Positions 14,136 to 20,591 of a DNA stretch of 22,511 bases are shown one piece after another. The first letter of the stretch is position 1. Every line of letters begins with the position of its first letter. The notes beneath the pieces are model-generated. The model did not search any database, had not been told where the DNA came from, and worked only from the letters and a program-made list of their open reading frames with translations. The position numbers were made by a program, and so were the translations under genes. The DNA lies in NCBI GenBank assembly GCA_003503535.1, contig DOCI01000031.1:7230-29740 (forward strand), written 5' to 3'. This DNA comes from Planctomycetaceae bacterium. Its GTDB lineage: Bacteria; Planctomycetota; Planctomycetia; Planctomycetales; Planctomycetaceae.

Positions 14136-14519
14136 TTAAGATTCTGGTTCCTTCTCATCCATTCGTGTATGCCAAAAAGCCCACAGCACTAACACTCCCT
14201 GCAACAGAAGTCGCAGCAGGTGAATCGTTGGTGACGCTGGAACAATCTCTTGATTCTGGTAGAGATAGAGGTTCGCAGGAAACACGGCAATCAGCAAACC
14301 CATAATTCCCCAAGCAGCCAGACGTGAAAATCGTTGAATCAGCAGCAAAACACCCAGCACAATCTCAAAAGCACCACTGAGTAGAACCAGTTCCTTGTGT
14401 AGCGGGAGATAGGGCGGCATGATTTTCAGGAAGAATGCAGTATTCGCAAAGTGCATCGTTCCTGCAAAGATCATCAGGCTCGCCAGCAAATATTTTGAGG
14501 TCGTTTTAATCCGATTCAT
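14136..14519 (-). CDS. DoxX-family membrane protein
   Basis: A 127-residue, four-helix membrane protein (segments near 9-26, 42-61, 66-85 and 97-115) of the DoxX/DoxD-like superfamily, with the characteristic SLMIFAGTMHFANTAFFLKIMPPYLP opening split across helix 1 and the loop, and a conserved LLSGAFEIVLGVLLL helix. Proteins of this group are linked to redox and thiol or sulfur chemistry, often beside thioredoxin-fold proteins. Its start overlaps the 3' end of the FrnE-like gene by ATGA, and it is the last of three coupled genes. A role with that oxidoreductase is inferred from the coupling. Confidence 0.88.
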   Translation of the reverse strand: MNRIKTTSKYLLASLMIFAGTMHFANTAFFLKIMPPYLPLHKELVLLSGAFEIVLGVLLLIQRFSRLAAWGIMGLLIAVFPANLYLYQNQEIVPASPTIHLLRLLLQGVLVLWAFWHTRMDEKEPES

Positions 14520-15142
14520 AGTTGTACCTGCCTGAAAGCAGAAATGAACATTTCTGAATCCTGTGCTCCAGACAATGTGATCGTATCGTTGATGATAAAG
14601 AATGGAACGCTATCAACGCTATGACGCTTCGACATTTCTCTGGCGATTACAATGACATCCATCCCTTCATCAGATTCCAGCATGCCTTCCGCAGCCTGCT
14701 GGTCCAAACCTGCTTCTGCAACCACGTTGATGAGCGTTTGGCGATTGCCAATATCCTGACCTTCGGTGAAGTAGGCTCGGAATAGTGCTTCGACAATTGC
14801 ATTCTGACAGTCATGTTCATTAGCAAGCCAAATGAGCCGATGAGCATCAACTGTATTGGGTGTTCGTTCCATGTTGTCGAAGGCGAAGTGAATTCCTTCG
14901 GATTCACCAACAGTACTGACATTGGCATCCAGTTCCCTTGATCGCTTCCAACTTCCAAACTTTCTGGTGCGATATTCCTCACGACTGATACCTTCTCTTG
15001 GCATCGTTGGGTTCAGTTGGAAGGGATGCCATCGCACGCTGACTTGCTCATCGGCAGCAGCAATCGCTTTTTCCAGCCTTCGTTTGCCGATGTAGCACCA
15101 CGGGCAGATCACATCAGAGATCACGTCAACAGTCATTTTCAT
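14516..15142 (-). CDS. DsbA-family FrnE-like oxidoreductase
   Basis: A cytoplasmic 208-residue DsbA-type thioredoxin-fold protein of the FrnE subfamily. The active-site C13-PW-C16 follows DVISDVI at the N-terminus, the helical insert lies at about 60-165, and the cis-proline loop is SVP180. There is no signal peptide, consistent with FrnE members being cytosolic. FrnE proteins are associated with polyketide biosynthesis or with oxidative and heavy-metal stress; a thiol oxidoreductase or isomerase activity is expected. Coupled by four-base overlaps to alkB before it and doxX after it. Confidence 0.93.
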   Translation of the reverse strand: MKMTVDVISDVICPWCYIGKRRLEKAIAAADEQVSVRWHPFQLNPTMPREGISREEYRTRKFGSWKRSRELDANVSTVGESEGIHFAFDNMERTPNTVDAHRLIWLANEHDCQNAIVEALFRAYFTEGQDIGNRQTLINVVAEAGLDQQAAEGMLESDEGMDVIVIAREMSKRHSVDSVPFFIINDTITLSGAQDSEMFISAFRQVQL

Positions 15143-15711
15143 TTGGTATCCCCAAGAATCTTCCTGATGGTCAGGTTGATTCGTTCGCCGACAACTTGTT
15201 TCGTCTTCGGCACTTCATGTTGCCAGAATTGCTGCATGGTTCCCGCCATGATAATTAGAGACCCATGATTTGCCAGAAAGGTCTTCGTCTCTCTCGTCTC
15301 ATTATGCCTGATCCGAAACTTCCTAGTGGCTCCCAAGGAAAGCGAACCAATCACATTTCCCATCTCGGGTTCATCGTCTGCGTGCCAGCCCATACTGTCC
15401 GCCCCTGAGCGATAACGATTCAACAGGCAGTAATTGTACTCTCCCTGAACTGCTTCGATTTTGTTCTTGATTTCAAGCAATGTTGCAGTCCACGGCAGAG
15501 CAGCATAGTCCATACTGGAATATCGATAACTGACACCAGTATCGCCGTATGAGGCGATCAATCGTGGCTGCATGTGTCCAAAGATGCCAAGCTTTTGTTC
15601 CCACTGGCAGTTATCTCGCAACTCAGTGAAGTACCGATCTGCCAAGTCTTTGGTTAGAAAGGCTTCGTCGATGAGAAGTGTTCCTCCATCTTCAAGTTCG
15701 ATTGTGTTCAT
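15139..15711 (-). CDS. AlkB-family 2-oxoglutarate/Fe(II) dioxygenase
   Basis: A 190-residue enzyme that oxidatively removes alkyl groups from nucleic-acid bases. Iron ligands are H110-A-D112 (in MGWHADDEPEMG) and H165 (QFWQHEVPKT); the 2-oxoglutarate-binding arginines are R177 and R183 in RINLTIR. The substrate-side NRYRSGADSMGWH segment and the preceding YNYCLLN strand are typical of the ALKBH2/3-like subgroup. Length is normal and intact. It is the first gene of the alkB-frnE-doxX unit, with GGAA about 6 bases before the ATG. The likely role is repair of methylated or exocyclic DNA/RNA lesions in the cytosol. Confidence 0.93.
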   Translation of the reverse strand: MNTIELEDGGTLLIDEAFLTKDLADRYFTELRDNCQWEQKLGIFGHMQPRLIASYGDTGVSYRYSSMDYAALPWTATLLEIKNKIEAVQGEYNYCLLNRYRSGADSMGWHADDEPEMGNVIGSLSLGATRKFRIRHNETRETKTFLANHGSLIIMAGTMQQFWQHEVPKTKQVVGERINLTIRKILGDTK

Positions 15712-15819
15712 TAGAATTCCAAGAAGAAGCTCTTTAGATTGAATGTTCTTTTCTTGATTCCCATTCGTTATCTTTAAGTAAACGAATTACATGAATAATC
15801 TTTTGCAAAGAATTCCACA

Positions 15820-16101
15820 TTGAGTGACACCAAAAGCAAAGCCATGTTGTCGTTTATTGCATGTCTTCTTTTCATGACAATTTACCTTTGGTCAGCAATG
15901 CCTGCACGTGTAATTGTTAAACGATATTGCAAGAAAGGGGGAGTATTGCATTCTATAGAAAATAGCCTGTTTCTGCCTGCACACACCTTGGCTGACCATT
16001 GGCATGTTTACCATAAATATCAGACACGACAGTTTTTTTACTGGTGGGATAAGAATTTACGCTACGATGTTAAGAAGCATCCCAGAGGGTTTGGGCAATA
16101 A
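15820..16101 (+). CDS. Small single-pass membrane protein, unknown
   Basis: A frame of 93 residues beginning with TTG at 15820, or 85 residues from the ATG at 15844. A hydrophobic segment (AMLSFIACLLFMTIYLWSAM) forms an N-terminal anchor, followed by a basic soluble part rich in aromatic residues (HVYHKYQTRQFFYWWDKN). It is divergent from alkB with about 110 bases between. Small membrane proteins with this aromatic tail recur in planctomycetes without assigned function. Neither start has a clear ribosome site. Confidence 0.55.
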   Translation: MSDTKSKAMLSFIACLLFMTIYLWSAMPARVIVKRYCKKGGVLHSIENSLFLPAHTLADHWHVYHKYQTRQFFYWWDKNLRYDVKKHPRGFGQ

Positions 16102-16144
16102 CATGACAGTCAGATTTTTAAATTAAAAAAATACGGTTTATTGA

Positions 16145-16300
16145 GACCCTCCATTCACAAATTTCACAGCACAAAAACTGGAAGCGTTTCTGAATTGTCA
16201 TTCCGAGTGTGAGATTATTCGTATCTGGAGCACCGATGATCTTCGACAAGATCGAGATGAAAGGTGGGTGAATGCTTTGGTCAAGGTGAAGAGTAGTTGA
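16145..16300 (+). pseudogene. Possible gene remnant without start codon
   Basis: An open frame of 51 codons with protein-like content (KLEAFLNCHSECEIIRIW, then DDLRQDRDERWVNALVKV) that ends at a TGA at 16298-16300. It has no ATG and is closed upstream by a TGA at 16142. The charged, non-random composition suggests the 3' end of a lost gene, but the evidence is weak. Confidence 0.2.
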
Positions 16301-16311
16301 ATCATTCACAG

Positions 16312-17073
16312 CTATTCCAACGGCTCCAAAATTGCAGGCGGAATATAGTATTTCACATACTTACGACCGTCTGAATACTTTTGCCCCTCAGGACTTTCGA
16401 CCAACACCGTTGCACGCTTGGTGATCCGATTCACGATACCATGAAAAATTTCTCCTTCAAATTCGAACCGAACTTTTTTACCCGCCATGATGCCGTGTTT
16501 AACCTTAGCTGTCTCGGCAGGAGTGATTAACTGATGCTTGTGAAAAGTATGTCCAAAGAACTGTTTTGCAAGTGAATGGAATCGTTTTCTTGAACAACTC
16601 GATTCGTTGAAGGCAAGAAATTCAACGAGATGAATAATTTCGTGTTCCATGATTCGTTGAAGAGCCTCGACTCGATCATGGCATACGATCCCATTGGCGA
16701 TGATGTCTCGATGGTTTGGACCATCAAAAGATTCAAAAAGGATTGGTGCAGATATTGTGATTTCGAATTTCTGATTTCGGGTATATCTGTCTCGCCACTG
16801 TCGAGTTGACCCGCCAGAACTGGTCATTCTTTTTGAAAGTCGAAAATTTAACGAGGAATCTCCAAGAGAAGCTCTGATTGCTCCATCGAAGAATCGGCGA
16901 TCATATTCATCAAAAATCAGTTCCAGATCAGAAGGATGAATCTTTGTGAAATTCGGTGCATTCACATAATTTGAACTGTCGATTAAGTGTCGATGAATTT
17001 CTTGCACTTCAGCTTTGGAATGGATGATGTCGTAATTTTTCGATTGAATAATTTCAATGAGAGTAGGGGACAT
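16312..17073 (-). CDS. SprT-like zinc metalloprotease domain protein
   Basis: A 253-residue protein starting at the ATG at 17073, with AAGG about 7 bases upstream (an in-frame TTG lies 6 bases earlier). The zinc-protease motif HEIIH is at 144-148, inside RIMEHEIIHLVEF, with a likely third ligand H166 in RKRFHSLAKQFFG. This order (HExxH, then FH about 18 residues later, then xxFG) is that of SprT/Spartan-like domains. A C-terminal segment (KHGIMAGKKVRFEFEGEIFHGIVNRITKRATVLV) reads as a small SH3-like barrel, a possible nucleic-acid or protein binding unit. SprT-like proteases act on DNA-crosslinked proteins in other lineages; the target here is unknown. It follows two small genes on the same strand. 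Confidence 0.78.
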   Translation of the reverse strand: MSPTLIEIIQSKNYDIIHSKAEVQEIHRHLIDSSNYVNAPNFTKIHPSDLELIFDEYDRRFFDGAIRASLGDSSLNFRLSKRMTSSGGSTRQWRDRYTRNQKFEITISAPILFESFDGPNHRDIIANGIVCHDRVEALQRIMEHEIIHLVEFLAFNESSCSRKRFHSLAKQFFGHTFHKHQLITPAETAKVKHGIMAGKKVRFEFEGEIFHGIVNRITKRATVLVESPEGQKYSDGRKYVKYYIPPAILEPLE

Positions 17074-17122
17074 TTTCAAACCTTATTCAGTATTCTTCCA
17101 ATTTGACCAATTTAGATTTCCA

Positions 17123-17599
17123 TTACATATTCTCATAATTATCCCGCCAATCCCTTTTCCCACCTTCTTCAGACTTTTTGCAAACCCGATCCCACCACTC
17201 ATCGCAAAACATTCCACCTTTTTCATAAGCGATTCGCATGACTTCAACAATCTTGTCGGAAAATTCGTCGCCATAAATTCGCATACAAATCTTCCCAGCG
17301 GAATCCAACAAGCATTTCCCACCACCCTCAGATTCATTTTTAAACGGTCCTGTGGGAAGCGTAGCTCTATCAATCGGTCTTTTAAATCCTGCTTTTTCGA
17401 GTGCGGCGATTGTCTTTTCACGATGCCAACCTGTTATTCCGTTTTGCTCCCTGATGATTCCTTGTTTACTTAATTCTGGTTTCATTTGCATGTATTGATC
17501 TCGAAAACCGATTTGTTGAAGCATCTTGCCCATTTCAAAGGTTTCAACGCCGAACACTTCACCAAGTTGCTTTTGTGTGAGGAAGGGAAAGTCATGCAT
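17123..17599 (-). CDS. Small protein with helix-turn-helix-like N-terminus, unknown
   Basis: The preferred start is the ATG at 17599, which has a near-perfect AAGGAGGTG ribosome site and lies inside the end of the upstream gene (8-base overlap). A longer frame to 17737 has no such site. The 158-residue product starts with a helix-turn-helix-like region (TQKQLGEVFGVETFEMGKML) and a W-HxEKT-type segment that resembles phage-type DNA-binding domains. It ends with a charged, tryptophan-containing tail (DEWWDRVCKKSEEGGKRDWR). No family recognised. It is coupled to the MerR-like gene before it and lies about 50 bases before the SprT-like gene. Confidence 0.65.
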   Translation of the reverse strand: MHDFPFLTQKQLGEVFGVETFEMGKMLQQIGFRDQYMQMKPELSKQGIIREQNGITGWHREKTIAALEKAGFKRPIDRATLPTGPFKNESEGGGKCLLDSAGKICMRIYGDEFSDKIVEVMRIAYEKGGMFCDEWWDRVCKKSEEGGKRDWRDNYENM

Positions 17600-17780
17600 C
17601 ACGCACCTCCTTCCCAAGAGCAGCGGCAATTTTCCTGATGTCATCGTCTGTGAATAATCTCCTGCCTGATACTCGGTTCGGTTCCAATTTCTGATTTTTG
17701 CTATTAAGCAAATACGTGATTTGGTGCTGCCGAACACCGAGTATTTGAGCGACCTGACCTAATGAATAAAATTCCTGCAT
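17592..17780 (-). CDS. MerR/excisionase-type helix-turn-helix protein
   Basis: A 62-residue protein composed of a single MerR/excisionase-like winged helix-turn-helix: YSLGQVAQILGVRQHQITYLL (helices), NSKNQKLEPNRVSGRRLF (wing), TDDDIRKIAAAL (final helix). GGAGGT lies about 6 bases before the ATG. Such single-domain proteins act as excisionases of integrated elements or as small repressors. No integrase is visible in the window. It is the first gene of the three-gene unit and overlaps the next one by 8 bases. Confidence 0.8.
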   Translation of the reverse strand: MQEFYSLGQVAQILGVRQHQITYLLNSKNQKLEPNRVSGRRLFTDDDIRKIAAALGKEVRDA

Positions 17781-17904
17781 AAGTTACCTCCAGAAGTATT
17801 TATGCAGCAGAGAAATATTTTTCTTCGGAAAATGAGAAATTTATTTCAGGCAAGCAAATGTAATAATTGAGGATTCCTTTTTCCTCACAATTGATCAACA
17901 CTTC

Positions 17905-17943
17905 AAAAAGAAAAACCCACCCGGACAAATTATCCGGGTGGGT
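17905..17943 (-). terminator. Rho-independent terminator ending the repeat/hairpin transcript
   Basis: Perfect 11-base-pair GC-rich stem (ACCCACCCGGA at 17915-17925 with its complement at 17933-17943) and a 7-base loop. On the minus strand the stem is followed by TTTTT, C, TTTTT (17914 down to 17905). The plus-strand reading has no T-tract, so it ends transcripts coming from the right. Confidence 0.8.
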
Positions 17944-18010
17944 CGTGGCGGGCATCTCGCCGTGGTTAATGGTGCCTACTAAGTAATCCTTTTCGACGAC
18001 CACCATAATT

Positions 18011-18098
18011 CATACGACAAACGTCGTATGTCTTACTGCGATAAGAATCGCAGTTCGTGGGAATTCCCCACATTCAGACTCCTACTCAAATTGAGTAG
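18011..18098. other. Cluster of four consecutive hairpins
   Basis: Four perfect or near-perfect short stems follow each other with only a few bases between: 18011-18030 (CATACGAC stem, AAAC loop), 18036-18053 (CTGCGAT stem, AAGA loop), 18057-18071 (GTGGG stem, 5-base loop) and 18082-18098 (CTACTC stem, 5-base loop). The stems differ in sequence from one another. The chain lies between the repeats and the terminator. Confidence 0.6.
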
Positions 18099-18116
18099 TA
18101 ATCTTTGCCAGTAGCA

Positions 18117-18444
18117 TTTCAATTCACACACTTCGAACAAAGTGGTCCTGCTCCCCAGAATTCTGAGGAGCAGGCAGCACGAGTTAATCAAGTGGATAAC
18201 ATTGTGTCAGCTTCATTAAATTACTTTCAATTCACACACTTCACAGGGAAGTGGACCCGCTCCTCAAAAAGCAGGGGAGCAGGCGAACACGCAGTCAACC
18301 TAAGCGGAGAACTTTGTGTCAGCTTCACTAGGAAATGGACCTGCTCTTGGGGAGCAGGCATCACGCTGTTAACCAAGTGCTCACTCGTGTGTCAGTAATA
18401 AAATTTCAATTCACACACTTCACAAAGAAATGGACTACTGCTTA
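18117..18444. repeat. Diverged tandem repeat array, 3.5 units of about 80-108 bp
   Basis: Units begin at 18117, 18225, about 18324 and 18404 (the last partial). The 18-base TTTCAATTCACACACTTC is exact in units 1, 2 and 4 (18117-18134, 18225-18242, 18404-18421). Each full unit carries a short stem (CACTTC with GAAGTG type), a longer stem built on CCTGCTCC and GGAGCAGG (18147-18174, 18256-18283, 18340-18358), then CACG-x-GTTAACC-like and TGTGTCAGCTTCA segments. Unit 3 lacks its first 14 bases, as if deleted by recombination at a TTCA shared by the end of unit 2 and the start of unit 3. Unlike a CRISPR, stems and loops vary and the spacing is not regular. Confidence 0.85.
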
Positions 18445-18930
18445 TTAATTTTGTTCAACGGTCTTTTCAATGATCAGTCTTCCCGATGTTGACCGACTTA
18501 TTTCAAGATATGGATCACATGTTCCATCAATTTTAGCAATGATCAAAGGACTTCCTTCATGCAATAATTTGGACGAAATCTCCTCCCAATCAGACTGGTT
18601 CAAAAATTTATCAAACTTACTTGGCACCATTCTGTTCAATTCCTCGTCGGTCACTTCATGCGGCAGAGAAACTAGAAGTCTTTGGGAACATTCGATCTCT
18701 CTTCGAGCGTAGAATTCCAAAACAACAGTCCGCTGCGGATTTTCATCATCACAGATCACTTCTGATGATTGATGTGTAACAAGCTCCTCAAGAAAACAAG
18801 CCATTTCAAGACAGGATGTTCGAAAGTTGTCGTCTTGTCGGGCTTTATTTTTCAAGTCTTCAATATCGATCTGTTCAGACAACTCTCTCATAACTAGAAT
18901 GTCTGCCAAGAACTTTTGTTCTTCGTCCAT
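18445..18930 (-). CDS. Acidic protein of unknown function
   Basis: A 161-residue, acidic, soluble protein with AAAGGA about 8 bases upstream of its ATG. The N-terminal half is helical (DEEQKFLADILVMRELSEQI, then LKNKARQDDNFRTSCLEMAC), followed by beta-type sequence (RTVVLEFYARREIECSQRLLV) and a C-terminal strand (RLIIEKTVEQN). No domain recognised and no membrane or export signal. It lies immediately upstream of the repeat/hairpin region on the same strand, so its transcript may run through that region into the terminator at 17905. Confidence 0.65.
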   Translation of the reverse strand: MDEEQKFLADILVMRELSEQIDIEDLKNKARQDDNFRTSCLEMACFLEELVTHQSSEVICDDENPQRTVVLEFYARREIECSQRLLVSLPHEVTDEELNRMVPSKFDKFLNQSDWEEISSKLLHEGSPLIIAKIDGTCDPYLEISRSTSGRLIIEKTVEQN

Positions 18931-19094
18931 TGTGATGTCCTTTGGTTAATTATTATTGATTGCGATAGATACTGCGAATACCAGTGCAATTCGCTACACT
19001 ACTCTGTACTCACGGATTATGGGAATCTCTACTCCCTATCGGAGTCTGATTTAATATTTTCATACACGAAAAACAGGCATACAGAATTGCTACA

Positions 19095-19568
19095 TTACAA
19101 GTAGTTAATCTGAATATAATTTCCTGTCATTAGTTTTCTTTGCCCTTTGAAATAGATCCATTCACCCTTAATCGTGGCAAGCCCTTCGTACTGCTGGATT
19201 TCGTACTTACGTCTATTCTTTGCCCCATACCAATGCCACCATTCAATTCGAACCATGCGCTCAATTACTTCTTTAGTTGGTTTAGTGCTCATGGCTATTA
19301 TGGCTAATTTATTATCAGGAAAACGATCAACCACTGAATCAATGTCGTAATATTCAACCTCTTTTGCATATCTACCAATGTGATGCCATTCACCATGAAA
19401 TCCATATTTTCTGAGAAGTATTCCGCAACCGTATATTGTCGCCTTAATCCCGTGTTCCTTCCGCAATTTAGATTGCAAGATCCGCCTTGATTGCATCAAT
19501 GGGAATCTACCCTCACTTTCTGCGATCAAGGCACGATCAGATTTTATTAATACTCCATACCTTTTCAT
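19095..19568 (-). CDS. Basic protein of unknown function
   Basis: The start is taken at the ATG at 19568, which has an AAGGAG ribosome site; the frame continues upstream to 19634 without one. The 157-residue product is basic, with strands (KRYGVLIKSDRALIAESEG, ATIYGCGILLRKYGFHGEWHH) and a tryptophan-rich segment (RIEWWHWYGAKNRRKYEIQQY). The WHxxGRYAKEV and VDRF sequences are not a motif I know. No domain assigned. It is one of a run of minus-strand genes downstream of the winged-helix gene at 19711-20382. Confidence 0.6.
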   Translation of the reverse strand: MKRYGVLIKSDRALIAESEGRFPLMQSRRILQSKLRKEHGIKATIYGCGILLRKYGFHGEWHHIGRYAKEVEYYDIDSVVDRFPDNKLAIIAMSTKPTKEVIERMVRIEWWHWYGAKNRRKYEIQQYEGLATIKGEWIYFKGQRKLMTGNYIQINYL

Positions 19569-19710
19569 TTTGCATCTCCTTGGACGATCCACTGAGCGTT
19601 GTACAATTCTGGCTTTTGCCAATGAATTACTCACTGCTTGTGCTAATACCTTATCATTTCGATGGGCGGAATTTGTGCGAATCTAGTACAGGCATTAGGC
19701 TGATGCATAC

Positions 19711-20382
19711 TCACTCGATAAGAAGAACAGCAATTAACTCATGACTATTCCACCTAACGGATACAGAATTAATTCCATAGTCCCTAAGCTTCTTGTTTAA
19801 TTCATTAATCCGTCTTCGGACTGTTGCAGAATTTGTATCTTCTCTATCCCATACATCATCGCACAATTCGCTTAAACTTACTTTTGAGCCGGGATTTCTG
19901 GCTAACCGACTTAAAAGCCTAAATGAAACAGTGTTGCCAAGCTGGCATGAGCCTTCCCCTTCGAAGTCTACCGTAAATCGGACATCGTCAATCATGATCC
20001 TTTCATCAACTATGAAATTCACAGTCTCATTCAAAGCACTTAATTGTCTAACAACTTCTTTTGGTACGAATACTGGTTCTCTGTAAGAATTAAGACCATT
20101 TGAGATCAACTCATCAAACACGGGGCGCCCCCAAAGAGCGACTATCTCTTCTTCTGTCCAAAAATCGTGTATCGCTCCTTTCATTCCCCTTGCTCTCACA
20201 AACTCCAGATGGTCATTTTCTACCAGAACACAATCCCCACCAACCCGCTTACAATTCACATAAGCATCGATATCTGAAGGAAGATTCAGTGCATCCTTCG
20301 TACCATCTTGAACTTCAAGCACTGATAGCCCTTCGAGTTCAATTACCATCTGGTTGACACCATGAACAATATTTATAGACAT
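19711..20382 (-). CDS. Beta-grasp-like module fused to OmpR-type winged helix (copy 1)
   Basis: A 223-residue protein in two parts. Residues 1-70 are a compact module: strand pair (INIVHGVNQMVIELEG), helix, LNLPSDIDAYVNCKRVGGD (32-50), then L-x5-LEF-x4-G-x-KG, the outline of a ThiS/TGS-like beta-grasp fold. Residues 130-223 read as an OmpR/PhoB-type effector domain (SFRLLSRLARNPGSKVSLSE, L-x3-VWD, TVRRRINELNKKLRDYG), which normally binds DNA. A linker with an xIWG/LWG motif lies between. There is no receiver domain, so it is not a classic response regulator. The ATG is preceded by AGGAG within a leader identical to that of the gene at 21847-22494. Fold assignments are inferred from pattern only. 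Confidence 0.75.
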   Translation of the reverse strand: MSINIVHGVNQMVIELEGLSVLEVQDGTKDALNLPSDIDAYVNCKRVGGDCVLVENDHLEFVRARGMKGAIHDFWTEEEIVALWGRPVFDELISNGLNSYREPVFVPKEVVRQLSALNETVNFIVDERIMIDDVRFTVDFEGEGSCQLGNTVSFRLLSRLARNPGSKVSLSELCDDVWDREDTNSATVRRRINELNKKLRDYGINSVSVRWNSHELIAVLLIE

Positions 20383-20399
20383 ATTTCTAGCTCCTAATA
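20377..20399 (-). repeat. Shared leader/start sequence, copy 1
   Basis: This 23-base stretch, which covers the AGGAG ribosome site, the ATG and the second codon of the winged-helix gene, is identical to 22489-22511 in front of the other winged-helix gene. Confidence 0.9.
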
Positions 20400-20591
20400 A
20401 ACGTGAAGAATGTAACCCGGATATTTACATCGGGTATAAAGCAATAGAAAATCGCAGCACTTATGACGTAACGAAATCGCTTACTTCAGCTTTTAATTGG
20501 AAGGGTATCCGCAACAAAAATGTCTGGCAAATATCGGTCCGTTTTCGTGCTTGGCGGTATTGGTCTTGGTAAATCTGCAGCCTCAGAGTCT

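Larger units (their letters stand above)
17944..18444 (-). ncRNA. Candidate structured non-coding RNA
   Basis: About 500 bases without a convincing gene between the end of the gene at 18445 and a minus-strand terminator. It contains three and a half diverged tandem repeats (18117-18444), then four consecutive hairpins (18011-18098), then a longer stem (17969-17974 with 18001-18006). Three non-Watson-Crick positions in the repeat stems are C-A in plus-strand RNA but G-U in minus-strand RNA. Together with the minus-strand terminator, this argues for a folded minus-strand RNA. It could be a free RNA or a very long 3' untranslated region of the gene at 18445-18930. It does not match any RNA class I recognise (not a tRNA, tmRNA, riboswitch or CRISPR). 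Confidence 0.5.

Noticed and set aside
14045..14305. An 86-codon frame overlapping the end of the ICMT-family gene.
   Set aside because: Mostly antisense to doxX, which has clear family features; composition is not protein-like.
17800..18006. A 68-codon minus-strand frame.
   Set aside because: It contains the complete rho-independent terminator stem and T-tract, and lacks a ribosome site; better explained as RNA structure.
18105..18398. A 97-codon plus-strand frame running through the tandem repeats, with repeated FQFTHF segments.
   Set aside because: The repetition only mirrors the DNA repeats (unit spacings happen to be multiples of three). There is no ribosome site, and the G-U evidence and terminator favour a minus-strand RNA.
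18117..18444. Possible CRISPR array.
   Set aside because: Repeats are about 80-108 bases apart, diverged along their entire length and contain variable stems; only an 18-base segment is exact and it is missing from one unit. No cas genes nearby.
18011..18444. Possible tRNA genes or degenerate tRNA array.
   Set aside because: No unit folds into a cloverleaf with a 7-base anticodon loop, and no TTCRA T-loop or CCA-end pattern is in place.
20400..20591. A plus-strand open frame without start codon, ending RAWRYWSW.
   Set aside because: No start codon, no family pattern; between two minus-strand genes and best treated as non-coding.
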